Part shown: positions 25,351-37,037 of the stretch, piece by piece
How the letters are laid out: every line of letters begins with the position of its first letter
Numbering within the stretch: position 1 is the stretch's first letter
NCBI GenBank assembly: GCA_018340805.1
Contig: JACMZG010000008.1
Span: 55,944,463 to 56,008,462, forward strand
DNA from: Microvelia longipes
Lineage: Eukaryota > Arthropoda > Insecta > Hemiptera > Veliidae
Reading direction: 5' to 3'
DNA: 64,000 nt
Notes under the pieces: generated by a model
Database searches by the model: none
Seen by the model: the letters and a program-made list of their open reading frames with translations, nothing else
What the model was told of the DNA's origin: nothing
Made by a program: the position numbers and the translations under genes

Positions 25351-26186
25351 TTAACTTCTAGAAACTCGCTAAAAATGAAAAAAAATTTAAAATCACAACA
25401 ACTTAAAGATTTATTGTTTAAATCAAAACTAAAGAGGAAAAGAAAATTTAATTTTAAGAGATCTTAAATCAGAGAGCAACATATATTGCAACAATAGGAT
25501 TAAGTGTAATTTATCTGTTTTACAAGATTTCTCATAACTAACAGAACCCTTCTCAGATGAAAAGAAAAGGAAAAGTCAACAAGTGTTGTTACTTAAACCC
25601 ACTAATGGGAATAGTTGAGATCAGTGTTGTCTTTCTAAACTTGTTCCTAAATTGATTTTACCCTAAACTCCTCTAAGAGGTGTTTTGGAGTCTTTTTTCT
25701 TTACTTACAAGTGGCTACACTTAGTGCTTCTTAACAACACCTGAGCCCTTCGTTCTCATTTACCAGAATTTTAAATAAAAACCAACAAATCCTCTTTATC
25801 TGGTTATTCTTTAATGTTTTCACTTAATATTTGTTTCTGAAAGTAGGTCTAAAATGAAACAATTATTAAGTAGCTTTAAGTATCGTTAAGGTAAATGGTC
25901 CTAAAAATTTTAACCATTATTAGTGTACTTCATTTTATAAGTTTTCTTATATGCACATTAAAAGATATAAAATGGCTTCTATTACTAATTAAAACACTCA
26001 ATAATAATTATGTGTAAGATTTGTGAGATAGTGGCGAATAGACTGCCAAAATGTTTGTCTAAAACGAGAAATATAAGACTTTATGGAAAAATAACGCTAA
26101 GCCTCTACCTTTAATGCAATAGACTTACAGGGAAAAAATAATTGATAAATTAATGCTGATAAAATAAATCTTGTTTCCAAATTTTA
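25351..26186. other. No gene recognised
   Basis: AT-rich; only short frames, none coding-like. Confidence 0.5.
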
Positions 26187-26276
26187 CTTTCTGACTCAAC
26201 TGATCTGGAGTGTGCCATCTGCATAAATGAGATCATTTATGCAGATGGCACACTCTAGATCAGTTGAGTCAGAAAG
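26187..26276. repeat. Near-perfect 90-base palindrome
   Basis: Arms of about 44 bases with one mismatch and a two-base centre; the centre reads CATAAATGAGATCATTTATG. It abuts the start of the 5S-like copy at 26279. A hairpin this tight suggests recent inverted duplication; a pre-miRNA would have a larger loop. Confidence 0.8.
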
Positions 26277-26278
26277 TG

Positions 26279-26800
26279 AAAAAGTCGGGTACAGGGTTAC
26301 TCGAAATTTTTACTCATTACATCGGATTTGCTAGCTCCCAGCTTTGAACTCACTTTTCAGTGGTTATCCATCCAGGCACTGATCACGCTCGATGCTGCTT
26401 AACTTTTATTATCCACCAAAAATCATGGATATACTAGATGTATTAAAACGAAACTTGATGTACGAAAAGGTATATAATTGTACAAAATTTCAACTCAATT
26501 AGATAATTTTCCGTTTTAATGTCATGAGATAAAAATTGAACTAATGCAGATAATGAGATAAACCTTAGCGCATATATTAGTCTTATACATGGCTACATGG
26601 GTGCCAAATTTAAATTGGATAGCATCATTATTCCGCGTTTAATGATCTTCGAAATTTTCGAGTCATAGTATTGTGTTTGCAAAAAAATCCGAAATTGGGT
26701 TGAAACCAGAATTATCTGTTTCAGGCGTTTATAAGGCCTCCTGAGTGGTTTTCACAAAGTTGTCGGTGTGTTTAAGTTTGTTATCATCGTAGCGTCTCAA
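26279..26800 (-). mobile_element. 5S-like repeat family copy with an inverted end
   Basis: From 26279 the copy follows the reference in minus orientation: GTCGGGTACAGGG, then the 5S block at about 26357-26445 with TTAAGCAGCATCGAGCGTG and CTGGATGGATAACC, then the TTCCGCGTTTAATGAT module. At about 26672 the order flips, and the outer module (CCGAAATTGGGTTG, CTGTTTCAGGCG, GGCCTCCTGAGTGG) appears in plus orientation. This points to an internal inversion or two joined copies. Confidence 0.6.
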
Positions 26801-27577
26801 GTCATGAAACATATCATCAGACAAAAATGTCTTAACACATAAAAAGCCAAGGTAAAGAGACTGTTATTCTTTTTCATTTAAATAATCTCTACCAACAACT
26901 CTCATATTGACCCTAAAAACTTAAATTAGAAATCTTTAACCACAAAATTATAAAATAATAAAGGTTATCACTGACTTGCTTTAAAATATTTAAAAACTTT
27001 GGAATCCTACTTTAAACGAAAATTATTGTGATACGTTGATGAGCAACTGAGCTATCGTTTAACCTATAAAATTCCTTTTCATTTCTTACATTTACAATTT
27101 ATATTTATGATAATATAATATCATAAAAGTATAAAATAAGTATTCCATGGCTGCATGGTCCTAGTAGACCAATGCCAAAAAAATATATATTTATGATAAA
27201 TTGATATTTATATAAAATTTAAATTTCTTGAAGACTGTAGTCCTTTATAAATAATTTATCAATTTATTTATAAATTTATAAATACATTTTAAAAATAATT
27301 GTTATAAATATTTATAAATTTTATAATATTTATAAAATTTATAAATATTTATATATTTTTAAATTATTTTTAAAATTTTATAAAAAAAAAGAAATTATAA
27401 ATTTTACTTTTATAAATTAATATTAATCAAATAATTGAAGGCTAAAAACATTGGGGGAAAGAACAAATAATGTGGGAAACCCATGTCGAAACCACCTTTC
27501 CAGGAGTGGGCATCTTAGCTAGTTGAGTTTAAACGACTATCACGGAAGTAACTTTAGAAACATATAAAGAAACTTAC
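26801..27577. other. Low-complexity AT DNA
   Basis: 27180-27420 is made almost wholly of TTTATAAA-like words. Confidence 0.6.
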
Positions 27578-27735
27578 AATAATTTTTTTCTTTGTCAGTT
27601 TTATGTCTACGGACAGTACACTCGCATGCATAAAGTATTTACAGCGGTCACTTTTAGTACCATTTTTACATTCGAACCCTACTGAATATTTAAAATCAAA
27701 CCAGTTACCGGGACTTATAGGGGTAAAAGTGATTC
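27578..27735 (-). CDS. Candidate internal coding exon with a strong splice donor
   Basis: The minus-strand frame is open from about 27735 to a near-consensus donor ATT|GTAAGT, with the GT at 27577-27576, joined in phase 0. An AG in TATACTTAAG at about 27736 could serve as the acceptor. The encoded segment has balanced composition, with a WFDFKYSVGFECKNG stretch and two cysteines nine residues apart, followed by a lysine-rich end. It has no ATG of its own, which fits an internal exon. It lies on the same strand as, and downstream of, the signal-peptide-like frame at 33741, so the two could belong to one secreted-protein gene with an intron of about 6 kb. That link is only inference. Confidence 0.3.
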
Positions 27736-30662
27736 TCGTAAAGTGCAAAACGGCTTAAGTATAAAACCGAAGTATGTATAAGATATGAACGGAATAAATC
27801 TAATAGCTGCCGCTAATATCATCTAAATCCTTTACCCTTATAAAATATACACATACTTAACAATATCTTAACTAAATAAAAAATTTACTAAATTAGATAA
27901 TATTATTTTGTATTTTATTAATAAGCACATTAAAGTTTTTATCACGCAAGTATGAATAAGTACATGAAGACACAACAAATGATTTATAGCTTACATTAAA
28001 TTTATAACGAAAATAAATTCAGTTTTTTAACAGAAAGAGAAATTTAGTTAAAAAAGTACAAGCACTCTTTCTTAAGTTGTTAAGAAATGAGATTTCTATA
28101 AAAGCATTTTTTCCTACGTTTCAATGTTATTTGGTGCCTAAAATAGTTAAGGCACTAAAGTCTAAAGAATAAGAGCAACCGTTTCGAATAAATAAGGCAT
28201 TGATGATGGCTTTTTGTCAGTGTTGATTATTACATAATAAATACCTATACACCTGTAAAGATTCTGGCGAGATTGTCAATAGTAAAAAATGACGCTTACG
28301 AGGTAGGTCGCTAGGAAGGAGGCCGTACCCGATTCCCATACGGCTCCTGTTTCTTTCTTCTTTGGTCTTAACATTCTTAAAATAACGTTGTCCTTCTTTT
28401 AGGTCCTTAATTATTGAACCACCAATCTTATAACATCAAAATATCAGTGTACAAAGTGTTCTTTTAGCGCTAGCTGCGTTAAAAGATTACTCATTAACTC
28501 AATTTTAATGAAATTTGGTATGCTCGCCATTCTGACAGAAAAATTAAGTTGGCGGCCGATCTAGAGGGCAACCTAAAAAAATTTAACAAATGCGCCGCCA
28601 AAAATGTCAAAAGTAGAAATAAATAAAAGGCTTTTGGTATAATATTTTACGTCAATGAAACGATTTGTTATTCACGCCGCACTGTACATGACAAACATTA
28701 TACCGTTGTTCAAGCTTTTGAGATACACACGACCTTAAATTAAGAATAGAAAATTAAAAAATTTGGATAGAAGAATTGTTTTGTATAGCGTTGAATATAA
28801 GGCACATTATAAATATAAAGCTTCAACTGAGATACATTTATTGAGCAAGAGGTTATACTGCATTATTATAACCTATACATTTTTTTAGTTTAAAAACTAT
28901 CAATAGTATTTAGACGTTTTTAGTGAAGAACCTCACTATAATAATTAAGATCAAAATAATACAATTAAGAAATTATATGTAACATTTTGAATAGCATTTT
29001 AACAAAATCACATTAAATGCAGTATGTTTAAAATAATTTATATACTTTTGGGATCAGAACCTCAATTGGAATCGAACCATCTCACACCATCTCAACACTT
29101 TCATCATCCCAACAACCTCATAAGCATAATTTTTTGCTAAAAATTCGCAATAAATATTTACCTTTGTCTAGTGTCAAGTCAGATAAGGAATGGTTGCAGG
29201 GGTACACAGGTGTAACCTATCCCAGTAAGACAATAACAAAATATTTCTTCACTACGGAACAGGAAGGGAAATCTATTAGGAAACGAAAAACAAGAAAATA
29301 GCTGCCGACTAATCCTCCATTTACTCTGATTTCTTTCAAATAATATAATAATTTTATTACAAATATTTTATGGAATATTTTAACAAATAATATAATTAAT
29401 ATTATTTCTTTAATCCCCCTTCCTTTATTTCAATAGTTTACCTTTTTCAATAAATCTATCATTATCAATAAAATTATTTATTTACGTTTTATTTAATTAA
29501 TTTGTTTTATTTTTTCTTGTACAAACAGGCTTTTACCTTCATATTTTACAATAAAAGGATTATGAATTATTTTAAAAATTACTAATTATTTTTTGCATTT
29601 CACTCTATCTCATATTTTATTTAATTTTACTATACTATTTATCATCTATCAGCTTTACACTTACCACATAATATATCAATCAGTTTCTCTGTCTATACTA
29701 TGTACAGGGTTCAATATATAATTAACTTGAGTTTATTGAAAGTTGTTTACAGAACACAGAACCTTTATCAACTTATTAAGCTGATTTGGTCCTTTAGAAT
29801 AATAAAACAGAGTAAAACTGAGTTAGGCAAATTTGAAATCAAAACTCAAACAATACCCCGCAGGGATAAGTCCATAGACAACAAATTTCAGTAAGTTTTT
29901 ATTATAAATTATTTCCGATCAGACAAAATAGAAAATTTAAAAAATAATTGTTTTTGGTATTGATTAACACAAATACTTTAAGAAGAGACAAAGCTTAAGG
30001 TCGTCCAGCCTGACCAGTTCTTAAACTTTATTGGTAAGTTATGGTAATAACTAGTATTCCATGTCCCGATTAGGGTCATTGTTAATAAATAAATTTTTTG
30101 CATGTCGTCTATGTTAAAAGAGCAATCCCTAAATTTTCTTTGAAACTTTACGAAGCATTAGTAGCCCTAGCCATAATCGCTTAAAACGTCTAAAAATATT
30201 CAGTTTTCTGTATTAAACCACAAACCTCCACAACATTTTATTTCACTTATAAGGTAAGAAAAAACGAAAAATCTCTAATGGGTTGTAAAAGAAAAACTAT
30301 TCTTCTTAGTGATAGGTGAGGAAAAGTAAAAATTATTTGGGTTTTGATAAAATATGAAGAGAAAAATGCTTAACTGAGCGTGAAAGAGCAAATGGTAAGG
30401 GTAACATACTTTCGGACATTATTAAAACCTTCCCTCTTACTATATTATATAAAATACCGACAAATAAAATAGTATTACCTGAAATTGAATAAGATAAAAT
30501 ATTTATTTTTTAATATATTCAAAATAGGAATGTAACCTTATTCATAAAATAAAAACTTACAATCTCAAAAATTGAAATTTTTCTTAATATCATTCAGAAA
30601 GTTTTTGGCATTAAGATGAAACATTTTAAAAATAAAAAGGGCACAGGGCAGTGAATTAATAA
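27736..30662. other. No gene recognised apart from the 29.1 kb SINE fragment
   Basis: AT-rich. 28285-28345 is a short GC patch around GGCCGTACCCGATTCCC with an imperfect inverted partner. No frame. Confidence 0.4.
29050..29155 (-). mobile_element. tRNA-like SINE fragment
   Basis: On the minus strand GGTTCGATTCCAATTGAGG matches a B box. The neighbouring AACCTCATAAGCATAATTTT and AAATTCGCAATAAAT (plus strand) resemble those near the 7.9 kb copy. Confidence 0.4.
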
Positions 30663-31330
30663 AAAATGATTCCGGTGTGGAGAACCGCAAGCCGCGTAAA
30701 TTTTCCTAGGAATGTCCGTTGTCTTCCAAATTTTTCTTAAGATTTTTGAGTTATGCTTAAAAACATTTTATGCTGATTTCTGCCGTATTTTCTTTAAAAA
30801 ATAATACATAAATTGTGACACCACTGCTCGGGTTGTTAGGCATATATTAAAAAAAATAAGCAAAATTTGAAACAATAAAGCGTGCATTTCGCACGCTTGT
30901 GCACTGGAACCTCCGTACCAGAATTATTTTTAATTTATAAACTTGAATACTGTTTAAAAGAAAATAAAAATTAACGGTACCATTAATTCAAACTAGGGAA
31001 CCCTAGCTTTGAGTAGCCTTATCGACTCCAGAATGGTTTTAATGGACTCAGCACCAAAAAAACATAACAAAACAAAACACCCTACTCCACATATGTTGTT
31101 TATCGACAGTATTTCAGGTTATCCAATGATTTACCCACTGTTTTTTCAAATCTTGATCATTTAAGGTGGTCGGATCGACTTCACATCAGTTTTCTTAGAT
31201 TCAGAACCCCAAAATACATAAATAAACACCCTTTTCTTGGCGAAAGATTTTAACCTGGAATATTACCGATTTTGTTAAAACGTTAATGACGTCAAAACAT
31301 GGTTTTCAATAATCTTATAAGTTTTCAATA
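30663..31330 (-). mobile_element. Second copy of the composite element
   Basis: The inverted module appears at about 30669-30712 (plus) and 30885-30930 (minus, with GGTACGGAGGTTCC). The tandem-unit part then follows in reverse at 30985-31330, with TTATCGACTCCAG, TGTTTATCGACAGTA and ACGTTAATGACGTCAAAAC. A tight hairpin AAGCGTGC-ATTTC-GCACGCTT lies at about 30880-30900. The order matches that at 38.7-40.2 kb, which shows these parts travel together. Confidence 0.55.
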
Positions 31331-31457
31331 GTTACGGTACAGAACAAGAATTTTAAACACTAACAATTTTACTTACAACTAAGACAAAGCATACGATAAG
31401 TGCTCACCTGAAACAAATTTAACAAACAATAATATTAGATACAATCATAAATAAATA

Positions 31458-31458
<1 letters not shown>

Positions 31459-31522
<64 letters not shown>
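31459..31522. repeat. (TA)n microsatellite adjoining a 5S-like copy
   Basis: About 31 TA dinucleotides directly upstream of the copy that starts at 31526. Confidence 0.95.
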
Positions 31523-31524
<2 letters not shown>

Positions 31525-31525
31525 G

Positions 31526-32145
31526 AAAGTTGTTTGTCAATGTGTGTGTGTCTCTGTTATCATCGCATCCCCAGTAAATTTATACTAAAGAGTTTATAGT
31601 AAAAATCAGTCTTTAGGTATACTTGTGCTATATGGAATATATTTTTTACGATGTCATTAACCCGCAATAATGACTTAGCTAACATTTCGAAAATTCATAG
31701 AACGCGGAAAAATGTATCGTTCGGTTTGAGATTAGGGACTCATGCAGTCATGTATAAGATAAAAATAGTATAGTAACAAGTTTTATCTTATTTTCAACAT
31801 TGGTTCAATTTTTATCGAATGAAAATGATTCAATTGAGTTGAAATTCGCTACAAGTGTATTACTTTTCGCAATAAATAAGTGTACTTAGTTTCAATACGG
31901 CAAGTATAGCTGCGGGTTTTGTTGGAGCCAAAAAGTTAAGCAGCATCAAGCGAGGTCACTGCCTGGATGGGTGACCGCTGGTATTAAAAGTAATGTATTT
32001 ACAATCTAAAGGCAAGCCAAGCGAGCGAAGACGTGTTGCAGTATAAATTCGGTGGTTTGTATATTCTGCAGCAGTAAGAATGAGCTTAGCAAATCCGACG
32101 TGGAAAGGAAAAAAAGAGGTAACCTAACCCGATTTTTTTAAAAAT
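31526..32145 (+). mobile_element. 5S-like repeat family copy with the best 5S match
   Basis: Nearly complete, adjacent to a (TA)n tract. The 5S block at about 31894-31987 reads AAGTTAAGCAGCATCAAGCG then CTGGATGGGTGACCGCTGG. This aligns over the A box, intermediate element and C box of animal 5S rRNA with only scattered changes. The tail carries GCAAATCCGACGTGG and ends in ACCCGATTTTTTT. The upstream module has the (GT)n, GTCATTAACCCGC and AACGCGGAAAAATG segments. Confidence 0.75.
31894..31987 (+). promoter_or_regulatory. 5S rRNA-like internal Pol III promoter region
   Basis: The order is ATACGGCAAGTAT, GTTGGAGCC, AAGTTAAGCAGCATC (A-box part), then CTGGATGGGTGACCG (C-box part). Spacing matches 5S rRNA, in which TFIIIA binds this region. 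It is not a functional 5S gene: the outer stems do not pair and the 3' end diverges after GCTGG. Confidence 0.7.
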
Positions 32146-32282
32146 ATTGTTCTAGTCCTTCTTTGTAGGAATTGTTGGTGGCTGTTAGGGTTGAAAGCCG
32201 GTTTTGATTAGATTAAGTTAATTAACACAGTGGAATATTCAGTATGGAATATTCATATTTCATACTAAATATTTTTAGGAGC

Positions 32283-32385
32283 GAAAAGTCGGGTACTGGG
32301 TACCTCGGGATTCTCCTCAGCATATTGGATTCATAACACTCGTCCTCACAACTTCTAACTCGCATCGCTCGTCAAACACGGCATC
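32283..32385 (-). mobile_element. 5S-like repeat family fragment (tail)
   Basis: It begins AAAAGTCGGGTACTGGGTACC and runs through CATATTGGATTCATAACACTCG and CTCGCATCGCTCG. Only the tail module is present. It lies about 140 bases from the plus-strand copy that ends near 32145, so two copies sit tail to tail. Confidence 0.5.
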
Positions 32386-33498
32386 TATTATTAGAGTTAA
32401 AATTCTTTATTAATCAAGTCATTTAACCAAAATAAACTGTTCAATAAGTAGAAACTCCAGTTTATTTCCAAACGTATATATTATTGCGAGAGACATTCAT
32501 CACTGGCTGGATGATATAAACACAGGTTGAAGTGAAACGCAGTTCATCAGACGGCACGGCATATCTCACTGCAGTGTGTCGTATCTAAATGACACATGGC
32601 TTATATTCGGTTAAAGTTGTTATCGCTCTTGTTTTTAAAATACCCTTCAATTCAACCCACCAGGTGAAATTATTAGACACACCTGTCTACGATTATTTAT
32701 TCATTCTTTTGGGTGTTATTTAGCAAAATAATTAATACTATTTTATTTAATTTATAAAGCTAAGAATAATTGTATTCAAAAAGCAAATTTAGATTCAGAA
32801 GATCAGTAGCATTCATAAGAGACTTAAGAAAGTCTACACAAGAGTTTTAATCACTTATGATCCTACAGAAGAACCCTTAAATTAATACGCAACTGAATAA
32901 ATTGTTTTTAGCAGAAACATTTACATATATATTTTCTAAAAATTTACTAAATGATTATCAGACGGTTAAGAAATTGAATTCGATAAAAATAACGAAGACT
33001 TCCAGTCCTAATAAAATAGGCTGTTGACGAAACCATGCAGCTTGAGTGTTGAAAAAGATTCAAATAAACCGAAATACAATAAGATAGTGATTTTTTTAGT
33101 CTTCAAGTGAAATCTCGGATCAAGAAATACAATAAAGTATACCAGGTATGTTGGTGATTATGGTAACAAAATCAGGTAAGTTCTAGACCATTATACGTGG
33201 TTCGTATTGTTTGTATACGTTACATAGTACCGACACATGAAATCTACGTAACATGATTCTTAAATAAAATACAGTTTATATTATATAAAGTTTTCTAATT
33301 TCCTAATATTTTTTTTAAACTTTCCTACCAGGATTAGTACTAGAAACCATTTTTAATTTTTTGATAAAGTGTATAACATGGGATCCTGAGGTCAATATTA
33401 AAATTTTAAAAAGTGCTTACGGCTAAGGTAGATTTGTAAAGTACGTGTACAAAGTTAAGGGTCTTCGCGATGAACAGGGGCGGCTTGGAGGTAAGATT
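32386..33498. other. No gene recognised
   Basis: AT-rich. 33400-33498 has somewhat higher GC just downstream (minus sense) of the candidate secreted-protein frame. Confidence 0.4.
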
Positions 33499-33741
33499 TT
33501 AACTCGGAAAGCACACCCAGTACTCTTCAGAAGAAGAAGTTAATAAAGTGCAATAAATATAAATATGGAATTTTCTTAGTGCTGCATTATATTGGAAACA
33601 CTTCACATCGTGTGACTTGAAGCCACTTATGTAAAGCACTCGATACGAGGATTGGGCTATTTGCATTGGTAGCATCGAGAAATAGCGTCCTTGATCAACC
33701 GAAACTTGTATTATTAGCAAGCATAAACCCCATAAAAACAT
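33499..33741 (-). CDS. Candidate signal-peptide exon of an unidentified secreted protein
   Basis: An ATG-started frame of 80 codons on the minus strand. It opens with a hydrophobic stretch (MFLWGLCLLIIQVSVDQ) that looks like a secretory signal peptide with a cut site near residues 17-18. The rest is a mixed, non-repetitive sequence with single cysteines near residues 54, 66 and 77. Codon use is less biased to A/T than in random frames nearby (TTC, CAC, GTG, AAG appear). The frame closes at TAA after VCFPS, so it could be a short protein or the first exon of a split gene that leaves before the stop; no donor is convincing. It could also be a chance ORF. I recognise no family. Confidence 0.3.
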   Translation of the reverse strand: MFLWGLCLLIIQVSVDQGRYFSMLPMQIAQSSYRVLYISGFKSHDVKCFQYNAALRKFHIYIYCTLLTSSSEEYWVCFPS

Positions 33742-36700
33742 AGTTATAAGCTAAAGGTATTAAAGTCAAGGTATCTGTTTATTGACACAATTTAGGTGAA
33801 TTTAATAAATATTTAATGAACTACGTGGGATGCTTATAATGTAAGCAAAGTTTATAGAGGAGCTTACGAATAATTGATAAGCATACAGTCAAGGACTGAG
33901 ATTCGCTACAAATGTGAGATAATGTTTAACAACTGTAATTAAACAAGCGATTGTCAAGTCTCGGTCGCCTACCCCTCGTATTATAGCCTCAAACATCGAA
34001 ACAACTTCATGTAGTAAAGGTCTCGCAATATTAATATTTAGAGTCATTAATAGACTAGAAGCTCAAACCCCAAACAACTGCTTTACAAATTACAGATTGT
34101 TTACAACAAATTTAACAACAAAACACTCTAATTAGAGTTAATTGGAATTTTCACGCTGTTTAACCAGAAATGAAGGTTTGATAATTTTATCAAAACTAAA
34201 AGGAAATTTTTAAACATCAATAAATAAAATAGATCTATAGACTTATTTTAAGAAAAAATCACTCAATTTTGCAACTTACAAATTTAAACTTAATATCTAA
34301 AATATATCTTAGTAAAATATTAGCACACTGCTGTAAACACAGAACAATACTAAGTAATTAAAAAATTTAATAATTACTTTAAGATATTAAATAATCTTTT
34401 TTTTTAAAAAAACAAATTATCAATCATTATCGAAAAAGCAGCAATATTCAATTTTCATGGAGCATATTTTTATTTAGAATCTTGGACACACACAGTACCA
34501 TCTGTACCCAGTACTATTGGAAAACCCAGTACCATCTTTTCCTTCTTGTACCTTGATTAAGGAATTGGAGGATTATGACAAACGAAGAAAAAATGTTCAT
34601 GTCACTTTCGCTCTTCGTATACATGTCCTCCAGTCCACAACTAGGTTTACATACCTCAGTCCTCTAGTGTCCGATACCTTGATCTTAACTGTGGCAGACG
34701 TTTAAATTGGCAACATCACTTTAAGACCAAACGTACTGACGTATCAAGACGATTCAAGTTTTTGTCACGTTTTTGGATCGTAGGTCTGAGCCATCACTGA
34801 ATCCAATTCCGTATCTACAACGTGGTATTGAATCCAGTATCGGCCAATGGCCTAGAAGTGTGAGGTAGCACCAAACCTTCCAACTCCTATCGGCTCCAAG
34901 TCCTACCGTCCAAAATCCTTGGAACAATAACAAATGCTCCCCTTCTACGTATCAAATTTTTCAGTGACCTCAACGTTCCATTTGTCCGAAACCTTTCCGT
35001 ATCCGTTTCAAATGCTTCCATAAACCCTTAATTGAACATACAAATCCTCTCCTCAAACATACTTCCTGATAATCCTGTACGACGCCTTAGGAGGCAGTGG
35101 CCTCGAGACCAGCTATCACTATAAATTCTTACCTACTTTATCTAGTTTTATTTTATCCCATCTTAATTAATATTATTTAACCAAAGTGTTTTAATTTACA
35201 TCTTTATCAATTTCTATCACGCGAAATTTGGTTATCTATCACCCACCTCTTTTTATCTATCACCACCGATAGTATCTTAATACATCTGAATATATAAAAA
35301 CTTGTCTCGCCTGAGTGCAATCACTGTATTGTTTCTCTTACATGCCTTATCAACAATTATCTTGTATTAGTCTATATAAATAAAAAAAGAATCTTAGAAA
35401 TACACTATTTTTATTTTAGCATGAAAGTCGAATAACTGTTACTTGTTTACGTTTATATCCAATGTATGGTTACTTTGAATTTATGTTGTACATTAATTTT
35501 ATATAAATAAAAACTTTATGTATTTTATTTCGGTTGTAAACTGGATTTAAACAAGAATACTAATGTAACATAAGGCGTTAAGACAAAAAAACATAAAATA
35601 CAAGCTAACAAGCTTTATAAATCTTGTTTTAAGATTTTTTTAACATTATAAGAACAACAGTATGTTGAGTGATTCCATTAGTCTTTTTAAGATAAAGAGG
35701 TAGGAAAAGAAACAAATCGGGGTTTATGAGAGCCATAAGGGTCTAATAAATATCAGGAAAATCTCTGAGTACTAGAAACATTACTTGGGCTAAACATATG
35801 TCTCAAGTAAATGAGAGATAAACTAGTATACATATAGTGGTCATGTAGTAAAAAATCTGGAGGGCGCTTGAATTATACCCACAGAGTATATTTACGTGAC
35901 TTGGTTCCAAAAATGTTTTTTAGTTTGGTCAAAATAACCATATGACTGATTCCGCTTAAGAAGAACAGTAATGTACTTTTTTCATAAAGGAAATTAAGAA
36001 AACGGTTCAGTACTATTGGATGGATGTTGGGATAGACGTATTTTTCCCAGAGCGCGATGTGCAAAAAGCTTTTCCTCGTTTTTCCCTGTATATTCGGTAT
36101 AAAACTCCTTAGCCCAATAGCTCCTGCAGTAAAGGGATCATTATTTAACTCTCAAGAGATGGAGTGAATAAAAATAATAGCTTCCCTTCTAAATATCGAT
36201 AGGGGTTTCTCGAAAAATTATTTATTACAAGTACGTGATAGTATGTTTTGTAATTCCGACAAACACGAAAGGCTCTCAGTAGCTATACATAAACTCAAAG
36301 TGTACATTATAAATTTCGCAAGTAAACTATGATTAAATTTAACTACCTAACTATGTTGTATGAATGACTTACTATAATATAAAATTACTCTTCTACACTA
36401 GCCAAATATTTTTAGTCTTTTTTGTATATTTTCTTTAGTACTCATAAAATGGAGCTAAAAACAATACTAAAAACCGGGCGATTCCCTCTGCAATTCAAGG
36501 CTCAACAATCCCTTTTTTGCTTTCTGGTTCACTGGTATATGCCTTACAACCTGGGTAGTAGCAAAACTACTTGTGACACAATTTGTCCGGATTTCCCAAG
36601 AAAATTCGCTAAAAAATTAAAAATTGCAAAAACTGAGTATTTTATAACAATCACCATAGTTACTCAAAATTATGGTCATTATTCTCGCAGATAAAATACT

Positions 36701-36938
36701 ATTTTTTTTTAATTTCTCGCGTATTTTCTCTTTAAAATATGGAAAAAATTGTGTAACAAGTACTGAAAAAAATGGATTGATGAGTAAAACCGAAATATTA
36801 GAATTTTTACATACTCAGAAAATTGGGTTAATGAAGTCATAAATTTCAAGGTTTGTGTCCTGACTAAGATTAAACATATTTACCGTTTGAAAGATAACGT
36901 GTTAACAAATATATAAACAAATATATACATACTATATA

Positions 36939-36941
<3 letters not shown>
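33742..36941. other. No gene recognised; contains a balanced-composition block
   Basis: 34480-35110 has clearly higher GC than its flanks, with repeated CAGTACCATC and many CC-rich words, but every frame is broken. A decayed exon, long non-coding transcript or old repeat are all possible. Confidence 0.4.
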
Positions 36942-36983
<42 letters not shown>

Positions 36984-37003
36984 ATATATATATATTAATA
37001 TAT

Positions 37004-37035
<32 letters not shown>

Positions 37036-37037
37036 AA
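36942..37037. repeat. Compound (AC)n-(AT)n microsatellite
   Basis: About 20 AC units followed by interrupted AT units. Confidence 0.95.

Noticed and set aside
26187..26276. 90-base palindrome as a microRNA precursor
   Set aside because: The two-base centre and almost perfect pairing are unlike a pre-miRNA loop; a recent inverted duplication is more likely.
31894..31987. A genuine 5S rRNA gene
   Set aside because: Only the central region matches. The terminal stem halves do not pair, the 3' part diverges, and many similar degraded copies are dispersed.
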